In this document: positions 1 through 7,277 of the stretch, one piece after another
Layout of the letters: each line of letters starts with the position of its first letter
Numbering within the stretch: position 1 is the stretch's first letter
Origin: a virus
Strand: one strand, 5' to 3'
DNA length: 64,000 bases
Virus record (IMG/VR): IMGVR_UViG_3300043418_000072
Location: 1-64,000 of that record
Program-made: the position numbers and the translations under genes
The notes under the pieces: generated by a model
Told to the model about the DNA's origin: nothing
What the model saw: the letters and a program-made list of their open reading frames with translations, nothing else
Databases searched by the model: none

Positions 1-36
1 GATGATGTATTCAATCAACTGTTCGTATTTGTTCAT
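1..36 (-). CDS. 5' end of a head-cluster gene, cut by the window edge
   Basis: A minus-strand ATG at 34-36 opens a frame running off the window after 12 codons (MNKYEQLIEYII). An AAGGAA ribosome site lies about 10 bases upstream of it. It follows the portal gene and a small gene on the same strand, the place where T4 has prohead core and protease genes (67, 68, 21). A scaffold or prohead core component is therefore likely by position, but 12 residues are too few to name it. Confidence 0.55.
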   Translation of the reverse strand, partial: MNKYEQLIEYII

Positions 37-137
37 ATTAAAAATTCCTTTCAATAATATGGCTTGTAATGATATTTACTAATCTACGCAGATTACTGCT
101 TTAAATGGGGGTTTTTTGAATCGTTTTGTCGGAATAA

Positions 138-380
138 TTAAATTCCACCAGGCATAGCACCCATTCCAGCGTCAGCGGCCGGAGCTTTGTACTGCTTGGT
201 AACTTTCTTCAATTTGTCTTCGTGTTCGAATTTGCGTACATCGTTTGCCATTCTCAGCTTGTTTAGGTGAGCAAAGGTTAGCTTAGTTTTACGCATATCT
301 TTAAGATGCTGGATGCTGTTATCGTCCTCTTCAGAACGATAACCTGCTTGTCTGCCGTCAAATAATTCAGTTATAAACAT
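138..380 (-). CDS. Small charged protein in the gp67 position
   Basis: This 80-residue protein is rich in Lys, Glu and Asp in its first 65 residues and ends in a short Ala/Gly/Met/Pro tail. It has no signal peptide and no membrane segment. It lies directly downstream of the portal gene on the same strand, where T4 carries the 80-residue prohead core protein gp67. Size, charge and position suggest a prohead core or scaffold role, but I see no motif that proves homology, so this is inference from synteny. A late-promoter-like box at 397-404 lies just upstream. Confidence 0.65.
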   Translation of the reverse strand: MFITELFDGRQAGYRSEEDDNSIQHLKDMRKTKLTFAHLNKLRMANDVRKFEHEDKLKKVTKQYKAPAADAGMGAMPGGI

Positions 381-396
381 ATATAGTGTATTTACT

Positions 397-404
397 TATT
401 TATG
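397..404 (-). promoter_or_regulatory. T4-type late promoter -10 box (CATAAATA)
   Basis: The minus strand reads CATAAATA, one mismatch from the T4 late consensus TATAAATA. It lies between the portal stop and the start of the 80-residue gene, 16 bases before its ATG, so the predicted leader is very short. No -35 element is expected for gp55-dependent promoters. Confidence 0.5.
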
Positions 405-410
405 TTGAAT

Positions 411-2117
411 TTACGCTGCTGCGGGAGGACCGCCCGGGGCCATTGCACCACCAGCTGCTGGTGCTCCAGGTGCTGGACCTACTCCGGGTGCGCCGGGTGG
501 CCCTTCTTCAGGGGCAGGGGCAACAGACTCTAAGTCTCCTGCAATACCGCCTGGTGTAACGCCAACGCTACGTAAGTCTGCGCCAGGTGCTGGTGCTGCT
601 TCTACGTCGCCTTGTTCTTCGTTCCACTGTTGTTCGTTTTCATTCATCTCTTGTTCGCTTAGACCTAAGTAACGAGTCATCAACCAACGCTTAGAGAAGT
701 ATGGGAACGCTTCTAAGCTAGTAAACGTTGCAATTCGTGCTTGGTCGGCTTCCGCTTGACTGTAGCTTGCAAAGTTTTGTGGCTCTTCGAATACCAAATC
801 AAACAATGAACCGTCGATGTTAATGCCTCTCCAACGCATAAACATCTTAAACTCTTGGTCAAGTTTGTCTACTACCATTGACTGTAAACGCTTGCAATAC
901 TGGTTGAAGCGCCATTCTTGGATCATTGCTGTGCCGACTTTACCGTCATTGGCACTTTGAGTTCCATCATCTAAGCCTGTTGGCAAATAGCTAGACGGAA
1001 TACGCAACCCACGGAATAGCTTGTTAGTAAAGAAACGCAAGTCTGTAATTTCGCCTAAGTTCTGACCGCCGGGTAGTGTATCAACACTAGATCCGCGACC
1101 GTCTGCTGTTACAGGGAAGAAGTAATCTTCGTTTGTGCTCAATGGATTGTACGTAGCATCCATCATGTTGGCACCGCCACCTGTTTGTGTAGGGATTCGG
1201 CGCTGTGAAACTTCGTTTTTAATACGGTCAACGAATGCCATAGCCATATGTGTTGGCATATTACCTACGTCAATCTTAAAGATTCTACGCTCCGGAGCAC
1301 GTTGCACACGGTAGATAATAATGCTGTCTTCGAGCAACTCTTTTTGCTTAAACACCTTGAAAACGTTTTCTAATACGCTGTTACCAAACGGCCAATATAC
1401 GTCTAAGCCTTCTGTTAAACTGATGTGTACCACATGTTCTGCGTTGATAACTGCTTCGTTTTGTTGGTGCGCAAAGCGTCCACCACCGCTTGATGGGCTG
1501 TTAGGTTGCACATAGCTACCGCTCGGACCGCCTACTTGTGGGTGGTTAGTGAATGTGTCACTGGTGCTAACTGCTGTAACTGTTAAGTTCTGGAAATTAG
1601 GGTTTAAGTCTTTAACAATATACTGTTCAGGCTTTTTGCCTTCTGCTTCGTTAACAATAACTTTAGTAACCTTGCTCATTTCAGTCCAGAATAACTTAAA
1701 TGTTTCTGGATCGCGGATAAACACTTGATCGCCGTACTTGATAACATTACGGAAAATCTTAAAGATGCGTTTGTTGAATTCGTTTAGAGCGACCCATTGC
1801 TGTAGCTGCTCTTTAATGATGTTTACTTCGTTGTCAGTTGGCTTGTCTTTGAAATGGATACTAAACGCTGTGTTGTTTTCCATGTTCTTTTGTGTAGAGA
1901 ACTCAGCTAAAATGTCTAGTGCAGCGTTAACTTCACTGTCCATGTCCATTTGTTCATACTGATTGTAACGCTCAACACGGTTAGGGTGACCGATATATAC
2001 TTCTGGTAGTGTGCTTTGATAGTTACGATAGCCAGGATCAGCTAAACGACCATTGGCCATTGGGCTTACGTTTGACGGTAAGTTTGCGCTCTTGAAATAC
2101 TTTTTCCACCCGGCCAT
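411..2117 (-). CDS. 20: Portal vertex protein, gp20-like
   Basis: This 568-residue protein is the dodecameric portal through which DNA is packaged and to which the neck attaches (T4 gp20 is 524 residues). The N-terminal part has the typical stretch with PEVYIGHPNRVERYNQY and MDMDSEVNAALDILAEF. The middle has the conserved RVQRAPERRIFKID segment and the block around LFRGLRIPSSYLPTG. The last 50 or so residues are a low-complexity Ala/Pro/Gly tail that looks disordered. The start is supported by AAAGGAAA seven bases upstream, which lies inside the last codons of the preceding GIY-YIG gene. Identification is firm from these family-specific blocks. Confidence 0.97.
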   Translation of the reverse strand: MAGWKKYFKSANLPSNVSPMANGRLADPGYRNYQSTLPEVYIGHPNRVERYNQYEQMDMDSEVNAALDILAEFSTQKNMENNTAFSIHFKDKPTDNEVNIIKEQLQQWVALNEFNKRIFKIFRNVIKYGDQVFIRDPETFKLFWTEMSKVTKVIVNEAEGKKPEQYIVKDLNPNFQNLTVTAVSTSDTFTNHPQVGGPSGSYVQPNSPSSGGGRFAHQQNEAVINAEHVVHISLTEGLDVYWPFGNSVLENVFKVFKQKELLEDSIIIYRVQRAPERRIFKIDVGNMPTHMAMAFVDRIKNEVSQRRIPTQTGGGANMMDATYNPLSTNEDYFFPVTADGRGSSVDTLPGGQNLGEITDLRFFTNKLFRGLRIPSSYLPTGLDDGTQSANDGKVGTAMIQEWRFNQYCKRLQSMVVDKLDQEFKMFMRWRGINIDGSLFDLVFEEPQNFASYSQAEADQARIATFTSLEAFPYFSKRWLMTRYLGLSEQEMNENEQQWNEEQGDVEAAPAPGADLRSVGVTPGGIAGDLESVAPAPEEGPPGAPGVGPAPGAPAAGGAMAPGGPPAAA

Positions 2118-2118
2118 A

Positions 2119-2664
2119 TTAAATTTCCTTTGCCTTATTGTTTAAATAAGCAGCTCTTCTTGTATCAGACCAGGAAGTTCCGGTTATCCCTTTATTCCAA
2201 GGAATCGTTCCTTTTTTAGTTTCTGAAATTTTTTGTTTAGTTTCCATTGATTTCGTTAATCCAATGTTAGCTTTTCTAATTTTGTTTGCATGTTGGATTG
2301 ACTTAGGCTTACTATAATTTTTTATTGCTTCCGCAGATCTAACTTTTCCTAAATTAGATTCTGATATTTTTATCTTAGTCTCAGCACTATGATGCCATCC
2401 CGATGTACATGCCCACTGATTTAATTTTATATTGTCAAGAACGCCGCCATCTAATTTTCTACCATATTTTCTTATCAACTGCATTTCAATTTGAAGAGCA
2501 TCGGCCTCTGTTAAATCTGTACAAATCAATTCTCTACAGTGTAAGGCAGGGACCGTTACATGTTTATGGGGTGCGTGGATACGGTTCCCTTTACCTTTTC
2601 CGATATAATATGGAGTTCCGTCTTCAGTTAAGTACCGATATACGTAGAAAATAGCTTGTGTCAT
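2119..2664 (-). CDS. GIY-YIG homing endonuclease with NUMOD3-type tail
   Basis: The 181-residue protein starts with a GIY-YIG nuclease core: FYVYRYL, then YYIGKGKGNR, and a glutamate region EADALQIEMQLIRKYGR around residues 60-80. The C-terminal half repeats ETKIKISES and ETKQKISET motifs ending in WNKG, typical of NUMOD3 DNA-recognition modules of free-standing homing nucleases (T4 Seg and Mob types). It sits between the tape measure gene and the portal gene and its last codons carry the portal's ribosome site. It is a selfish element, not needed for the virion, whose likely target is the neighbouring portal/tape-measure junction of endonuclease-free relatives. Confidence 0.88.
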   Translation of the reverse strand: MTQAIFYVYRYLTEDGTPYYIGKGKGNRIHAPHKHVTVPALHCRELICTDLTEADALQIEMQLIRKYGRKLDGGVLDNIKLNQWACTSGWHHSAETKIKISESNLGKVRSAEAIKNYSKPKSIQHANKIRKANIGLTKSMETKQKISETKKGTIPWNKGITGTSWSDTRRAAYLNNKAKEI

Positions 2665-2681
2665 TGTGTATTTACCGTTGC

Positions 2682-5168
2682 TTAACTCATGTTACGCATA
2701 AGACGTTCCGTAATGTCCCTATTATCGCCCATAATTCTAATTAAGTCTTCTGTTCTAGACAGTTGCTCTTTAAACAGTGAGGCTAACTCACTAGACGAAT
2801 CCGATGTAGCTGACCTGTTTGCCCCAAACATCTTTAAGAGTTCGCTCATTCCAGCAGACCCTTCTTTGAGGCCACCGTCTTCTTTCATTGGTAGCACTAG
2901 TTCCTTGCCGTGCAGCATAGACGCATATCCAGTCATTGGGCCACTAGCAATACCACCGTTAGCATACGATCCAGTTGGGGTAGCAGCTTTGTCTGGTTTT
3001 GATCCAGTTAGTCCGCCCCAGTTTTGATATAGTCCATAGCCTGCGCCAAGAACGCCGCCAGCTAATGCACCCATTGGGCCAAACATGGCACCCATACTAG
3101 CACCAGATAGTGCTGCACTACCAACACCAAGTCCGGCGCCAAGTTTTTCGTGCCCTGATTCTTTAGCCATGTCGGCACCCTTATCAAGGGCTAGGCCGCC
3201 CACCATACCAGCAATAGATCCCTTGTTGCTTTTTAGGAAATCTCCTGCACCACTCTTAGCACTCTTAGCCATTTCTTTTGCGCCACCACTAATGCCACCA
3301 CTTGCTCCGCCTTTTGCAGCAAATAATGACAGCACTGGTACTATCGCAGTTAATGCTGACACAATACCTGCCATTGCTGTTAACAAAGGCGACTGTGTGC
3401 CTGCGTTAATTCCCAGTTTAGCAAGCTCTTTAACAGAACCTTCAATGTCTTTAATAGTTGTATCAATTGCTTTTGCAAACTGTGGCAAGTTCTGTGCTGC
3501 AATCTTTTCCATTTCGACTGCAAAACGCTGCTGAGTTTCTTGTAGTCCAACTTCTTCTCGCTTGCCGCCCTTGCCTTCGTTCATTTGTTCAAGGATCTTC
3601 TTACGCTCTTCTTCAGTTGCCGCAGTTTGCAACTTACGTGTCAGCTGATCAGTTTTCATTTGATCACGGGCTGCGGCTGCTGCATCAGCATTACCTGCGT
3701 TACCAGCTTGTGCCAATGCTTTGTTAGCCATTGCACCTTTGTGGATTTCGTCTGAGTTCTCACCTTGCACCTTAAGGGTGTTATCTAAGTTTAGTCTACC
3801 TTCTGCTGCCAGGTTAGCAAACTCTTGGTTAGACTTGGCCAGTCCGCTGTTAGTTGCTTCTGCAATAGCAACATCTTTGCTAATAACAGTGCCGTAGATC
3901 ATACGCTCACGCAGGGCTTTGCGCTGAACTTCGCTCATACCCTTCATACTCTCAGTGATGTTGATACGTTCTTGCTCTGTCATTCCATCTAATTGCTGCT
4001 GGAATGCCAAGTTATCATTTTCTTGTCTAATCTGCTCTTGCTTGGCTTTCATATCTTCGCCAGTTAAGTCAGACAATAGCTTTAAATTCTTTGCGTATGT
4101 TTCTGTACGTGCAGCAATTTCTTCATTGCTTGCATTTAGCTTCCCGCTCGGTCCGGCCATCTGAGCCATAACTTGAGCATAAGCTCCTGCTTGCTCTTCC
4201 ATGCCCATGCCTAGAGCCATCATGCCTTTGCGGGCACTTGCTCCACCAGCTTCCATTGCTTTAGCTAGTTTCTTACTGCCTTCACCTACGCCCATTCCCA
4301 ACTGGGACAGTGCATCTTTGTTCTCTCCAACTGCCTTAGAAAACTGTTCTAGTGTTAGTCCTGCAGAGTTAGCAGTTCTAATCATTTCTTTCATGCCGCC
4401 GGCAAACATCGCACCACTGGCACTCATTGTTTGGAAGCCGCCGATTAGCTTTTGAGTCTGTGACAGCATAAAGCCAATACCAGCTTTAGCTAATTCACTT
4501 ACAGTATTACTTAGGAATCCTAGTGCGGCGCCAGCAACTGACGCAGCTATACCAAACTTACCCATTTTGCCACCAGCACCTGCTGTGGCTGCACCAAAAT
4601 CCCCAAGAGCCTTTGCACCAACTTGTGTTGCTGAGTTAGCAGTGTCAATATTGGCTTTCATAAACTCAGATGCCACAGACAGTGCATCACCACCACTTAG
4701 AGCTGCTGTTGCAGATCTAGTAAACGAGCTTGCAACCCCTTTAAGCACAGTGCCTGCCAGTGTACCCATTGAGTTCTTGAAGATTTCGCTGGATTTGTTT
4801 CTAGCATTGGCTTCTTCGAGTATTGCTTTCTCAGCAATTAGTGCAGCTTTCTTCTCTTTGTCCGCGGTATTGTTTACTTCTTTGCGTAAGCTAGCCAGTG
4901 ATTCTTCAAGATCATCAGCTGACATTCCTCCGCTTTTAAACTTTTCCTTAAGGCCCTTTAAGCTAGCGTCAATTTGATCATACGATCGCTTGAACATCTT
5001 ATTGGCTGATTCCATGTTCTTAGCAAAATCCAGCGCAGTCTTCTTAGCGTCGGCTTCACTTTTGCCCTTACCAAGCTCTGTTGCGATATTTTTCTCAATG
5101 GTGTGCCGATATACTTCGCTTATCTTCTTAAACTTTTCTAACTCTTCGTCCAGATTTACATCAGCCAT
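2682..5168 (-). CDS. Tail tape measure protein
   Basis: This 828-residue protein is Ala/Gly/Lys/Met rich. A helical, coiled-coil-prone N-terminal third (about residues 1-130) is followed by hydrophobic stretches near 195-245, 600-625 and 700-740, and a helical C-terminus. This layout is typical of tape measure proteins, which set tail length and sit inside the tail tube. At about 0.15 nm per residue it predicts a tail of roughly 120 nm. T4 uses gp29 (590 residues) for this. Here the gene lies upstream of the portal gene and divergent from the gp26-like hub gene, a different order from T4. Transcription is predicted from the late promoter at 5204-5211, with AGGT eight bases before the ATG. Confidence 0.85.
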   Translation of the reverse strand: MADVNLDEELEKFKKISEVYRHTIEKNIATELGKGKSEADAKKTALDFAKNMESANKMFKRSYDQIDASLKGLKEKFKSGGMSADDLEESLASLRKEVNNTADKEKKAALIAEKAILEEANARNKSSEIFKNSMGTLAGTVLKGVASSFTRSATAALSGGDALSVASEFMKANIDTANSATQVGAKALGDFGAATAGAGGKMGKFGIAASVAGAALGFLSNTVSELAKAGIGFMLSQTQKLIGGFQTMSASGAMFAGGMKEMIRTANSAGLTLEQFSKAVGENKDALSQLGMGVGEGSKKLAKAMEAGGASARKGMMALGMGMEEQAGAYAQVMAQMAGPSGKLNASNEEIAARTETYAKNLKLLSDLTGEDMKAKQEQIRQENDNLAFQQQLDGMTEQERINITESMKGMSEVQRKALRERMIYGTVISKDVAIAEATNSGLAKSNQEFANLAAEGRLNLDNTLKVQGENSDEIHKGAMANKALAQAGNAGNADAAAAARDQMKTDQLTRKLQTAATEEERKKILEQMNEGKGGKREEVGLQETQQRFAVEMEKIAAQNLPQFAKAIDTTIKDIEGSVKELAKLGINAGTQSPLLTAMAGIVSALTAIVPVLSLFAAKGGASGGISGGAKEMAKSAKSGAGDFLKSNKGSIAGMVGGLALDKGADMAKESGHEKLGAGLGVGSAALSGASMGAMFGPMGALAGGVLGAGYGLYQNWGGLTGSKPDKAATPTGSYANGGIASGPMTGYASMLHGKELVLPMKEDGGLKEGSAGMSELLKMFGANRSATSDSSSELASLFKEQLSRTEDLIRIMGDNRDITERLMRNMS

Positions 5169-5178
5169 GGTTTTTACC

Positions 5179-5186
5179 TATAAATA
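5179..5186 (+). promoter_or_regulatory. Perfect T4 late promoter (TATAAATA), rightward
   Basis: An exact TATAAATA box lies 34 bases before the ATG of the gp26-like gene, with a predicted start near 5192. It forms the left arm of an 11-bp perfect inverted repeat (5178-5188 and 5202-5212) whose right arm is the leftward late promoter. Confidence 0.85.
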
Positions 5187-5203
5187 TACATTAGTATCAA
5201 TTA

Positions 5204-5211
5204 TATTTATA
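5204..5211 (-). promoter_or_regulatory. Perfect T4 late promoter (TATAAATA), leftward
   Basis: The minus strand reads an exact TATAAATA box 35 bases before the ATG of the tape measure gene, with a predicted start near 5198. It faces the rightward promoter at 5179-5186, so each transcript runs through the other's box. Confidence 0.85.
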
Positions 5212-5220
5212 GGAAATAAA

Positions 5221-6069
5221 ATGCCAAATTCAAGCATCAACCCACTATCTCGTCACTTTCGCCAACCTGCAATGTACATTAAGTTAACCAGCGGTGGCAA
5301 GTACTGGGCAGACGGTGCGCTAGAGCTTCCGGGTACAGGAGAACTTCCAGTGTTACCAATGACAACTAAAGATGAAATCATCTTACGCACTCCAGACGCA
5401 CTAGTTAACGGAACTAGCGTAGTGCAAGTGATTGAAAGCTGCTGCCCGAACATTAAAGATGCATGGGCTATGCCAAGCATTGACGTTGATTCTACGCTAA
5501 TTGCAATTCGCATCGCTAGCTACGGGCAACACATGCCTATTAGCAGCAAGTGCCCTGCATGTGAAGAAGAAAACGACTATGATATCGATCTAGCAGAGTC
5601 GTTGTCTAAGGTAAAAATTCCAGACTACGTTACCCCAATTGCAGCAGACGAAACGCTGACTATTCAGTTAAAGCCCATGCCTTACTCGCAAGTAAGCAAA
5701 TCAGGCGGTGTTAAACTAGAAGAAGAGAAATTAATCCAGGCCCTTGCTAATCCAGACCTAGATGAAGAATTGCGTATTGCAGAGTACGATAAGCATGTTA
5801 AGAAAATGATTAGTCTTAACTTAGACAACATTGTGGCATGTACTAAAAGCATCACTGCTGACGGGATTGTGGTTACAAACCCTGCACACATTAGAGAATA
5901 CTACGCAAACGCAGAAGCTGGTGTAATGCGTAAAATCAACACACGTATGGAAAGCATCGCAGCTGAAGCTGGTATCAAGCCACATGACGCTACCTGCAAT
6001 GAGTGTGGCCATCAATTCAAACTAGCTGTGGAGTTTGATTACTCTAATTTTTTCGCCAAAGGCTTTTGA
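5221..6069 (+). CDS. 26: Baseplate hub protein, gp26-like (T4_baseplate family)
   Basis: This 282-residue protein matches the family of T4 baseplate hub component gp26, with the N-terminal run PLSRHFRQPAMYIKLTSGG followed by the conserved TKDEIILRTPDALVNGTSV. Two CxxC pairs (about C111/C114 and C259/C262) could form a zinc ribbon. The frame is open back to about 4990, but that would overlap the tape measure gene. The ATG at 5221 has AGGAAA just upstream and a late promoter 34 bases away, so it is the real start. It acts in hub assembly beneath the tail tube and is followed with overlap by a small gene. Confidence 0.85.
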   Translation: MPNSSINPLSRHFRQPAMYIKLTSGGKYWADGALELPGTGELPVLPMTTKDEIILRTPDALVNGTSVVQVIESCCPNIKDAWAMPSIDVDSTLIAIRIASYGQHMPISSKCPACEEENDYDIDLAESLSKVKIPDYVTPIAADETLTIQLKPMPYSQVSKSGGVKLEEEKLIQALANPDLDEELRIAEYDKHVKKMISLNLDNIVACTKSITADGIVVTNPAHIREYYANAEAGVMRKINTRMESIAAEAGIKPHDATCNECGHQFKLAVEFDYSNFFAKGF

Positions 6070-6284
6070 TTCTCAACGCAGAAGACAGCATGGCCCTCAT
6101 TGAGGGTTATGAAAAAGAAACAAAAGCCATGAAAGAGGAAGTGCTGCGTATATGTTGGTATATGCGCGGCGGTATAAGTTACAACGATGCCATGCTGTTA
6201 AGCCAGCAGGAAAGAGAACTTATAGATAAAATCGTTAACGATAACATGGAAACAACAAAGAAATCAGGACTTCCGTTCTTCTAA
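6066..6284 (+). CDS. Small conserved phage protein after gp26, possibly hub assembly
   Basis: The 72-residue reading starts at a TTG overlapping the gp26 TGA stop. An ATG at 6090 would give 64 residues, and neither has a strong ribosome site, so the start is open. The sequence is acidic and helical, with a CWYMRGGISYNDA segment and a QQERELIDKIV helix, and ends KKSGLPFF. Its coupling to gp26 suggests a baseplate hub assembly role (T4 has gp51 and gp28 for such jobs), but I cannot show homology to either. Confidence 0.75.
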   Translation: MILNAEDSMALIEGYEKETKAMKEEVLRICWYMRGGISYNDAMLLSQQERELIDKIVNDNMETTKKSGLPFF

Positions 6285-6815
6285 GTCTCAGTTATTCATT
6301 TATTAAAGTCTAAGGGTTTAAAGATGTCTACGACATCTGTTGTTTCGCTTATCAGCTCACAACATAGGTTAAAGTTTTAATTTGTTAGCTTACATACAGA
6401 GCGAAGCGATTTAATACTTCATCTAGATTAATTGGTCACACTTTGCCCGAGCAGGGCAAAAAATGATTGAACTTCATCTGAGTAGCACAGTCACTTAGCG
6501 TTACAACAATTACAGAGGCGGTCGTCCGGTACCTCGAGTTGCGTCTTTATACGACGGCAGTTTATATACATACGCTAACACATATATAAACGTTAGGGTT
6601 TTTCTCCCTTCTTTTAGCCTTGATTAAATTCTTTTCAAACAGCAAAACCGGTTTTATGAAGGCATATCCGATCGTCGTCCTGTTAAGGATAGTTGCTGAG
6701 TGCTCCATACAGCGTGGAGTCTTCCGTCCCTGTGACCCGAGGTCCAGTTTTCCTAGGCGCCCGACTTTTAGCTGGCGCTTGCCTTATACTGTGTATCCTG
6801 CTTAGACTTTGTGTC
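6285..6815. ncRNA. 531-bp gene-free stretch with nested helices; candidate structured RNA
   Basis: No convincing ORF occupies this stretch in an otherwise gene-packed genome. Helices seen by eye: 6322-6328 with 6332-6338 (7 bp, 3-base loop); 6345-6350 with 6404-6409 (6 bp) enclosing 6354-6362 with 6382-6390 (9 positions, one mismatch), which encloses TTAA/TTAA at 6369-6380; 6442-6448 with 6454-6460 (7 bp); 6560-6568 with 6583-6591 (9 bp perfect); 6702-6707 with 6715-6720; and 6755-6761 with 6774-6780 (7 bp, GC-rich). The last two lie inside AGGATA/TATCCT (6686-6691, 6794-6799). A large phage RNA of the GOLLD/ROOL kind is conceivable, but no family is recognised. It would be read with the gp26 transcript if on the plus strand; no own promoter was found. 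Confidence 0.4.
6322..6345 (+). terminator. Possible weak terminator or first helix of the structured stretch
   Basis: AGATGTC-TAC-GACATCT forms a perfect 7-bp hairpin followed by GTTGTTT, about 37 bases after the small gene's stop. The T-tract is interrupted, so it may be a weak terminator for the gp26 transcript or simply the first helix of the candidate RNA. Confidence 0.3.
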
Positions 6816-7244
6816 TTAAATTTTGTTTATGATGTGGGAGCCATGGACACGAACAGAAATCTGTCCGTTATAATAATCTGTTGTTTCTAATACTTTACGT
6901 TCGAATTGCTCTCTAGCTTCAATGTAACTACATTCAGCCTTTGATTTGCAAATGTGAAGTATCTCTCTGGAAAAGTTTTCGGTGCCTAATTTTGTAATGT
7001 CTGAGGTTAACTCTGTGCTTGAACCATAATATTCTCTCCAATCGCTATCGATCTTTGAGCGGATTTTCTTTTTCTTTTTCGTGCCATTCTTTAATTTCAC
7101 TGTTTTTACAGTTGTCTTAGAGAACTTGGCTAGTTTTTTGCCTATGTACTTTCGGCCAGATAGATTATTTGTAATTAAGTAAACAAACCCAACACAGTCT
7201 TCGGGTAATTCTTCGACGGGTGCGCCTTGATATATCCAGGTCAT
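6816..7244 (-). CDS. SegE-like GIY-YIG endonuclease
   Basis: The 142-residue protein has the GIY-YIG signature as VGFVYLITNNLSG then RKYIGKK (residues 18-37). A Lys-rich insertion follows, then SDWREYYGSS and a glutamate-bearing helix AECSYIEAREQFER. This matches the short SegE-type GIY-YIG nucleases common in T4-like phages. Its 3' end borders the 531-bp gene-free stretch and it precedes two radical SAM genes on the opposite side. A homing role is likely; the target is unknown. Confidence 0.82.
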   Translation of the reverse strand: MTWIYQGAPVEELPEDCVGFVYLITNNLSGRKYIGKKLAKFSKTTVKTVKLKNGTKKKKKIRSKIDSDWREYYGSSTELTSDITKLGTENFSREILHICKSKAECSYIEAREQFERKVLETTDYYNGQISVRVHGSHIINKI

Positions 7245-7277
7245 GTTAGATTAGTTTTAGTGCCATGTGTTCTATAG

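Noticed and set aside
71-80. GTAAATA(C/T) motifs at 71-80, 388-395, 2668-2675 and 11820-11827 as a second promoter class
   Set aside because: Distances to the start codons vary widely and the motif is two or more mismatches from the late consensus; AT-rich gaps produce it easily.
80-95. Hairpin TAATCT-ACGC-AGATTA as terminator of the portal operon
   Set aside because: The stem is only 6 bp, AT-rich, and lacks a T-run on the minus strand where the operon is transcribed.
3085-3534. 149-codon plus-strand ORF and similar ones opposite the tape measure gene
   Set aside because: They are mirror frames of an Ala/Gly-rich gene, give Pro/Ala/Ser-rich nonsense and have no start signals.
4990-5220. 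N-terminal extension of the gp26-like gene
   Set aside because: It lies antisense to the tape measure gene and ahead of the late promoter; ATG 5221 has a ribosome site and the conserved family start.
6442-6467. Rho-independent terminator at the TTTGCCC/GGGCAAA hairpin
   Set aside because: On the plus strand the stem is followed by A's and on the minus strand by AAAG, so neither side has the needed T-tract.
6575-6596. Simple H-type pseudoknot using CTAAC and GTTAG next to the 9-bp stem
   Set aside because: There would be no linker left to cross the 9-bp stem, so the two helices cannot coexist in that form; they could only alternate.
6684-6800. tRNA-like segment: CTCCA/TGGAG stem with a 7-base loop
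   Set aside because: The loop lacks the required T at the second position, no T-arm with TTC and no acceptor stem could be drawn; it fits better as part of the larger helix set.
6620-6890. Short plus-strand ORFs of 61 and 65 codons inside the gene-free stretch
   Set aside because: No ribosome sites, composition unlike the phage's proteins, one runs into the opposite GIY-YIG gene.
6285-7244. Group I intron carrying a GIY-YIG gene
   Set aside because: No exon halves flank the stretch on the strand of the nuclease, and I found no recognisable P7/R/S core sequence; the nuclease is free-standing.
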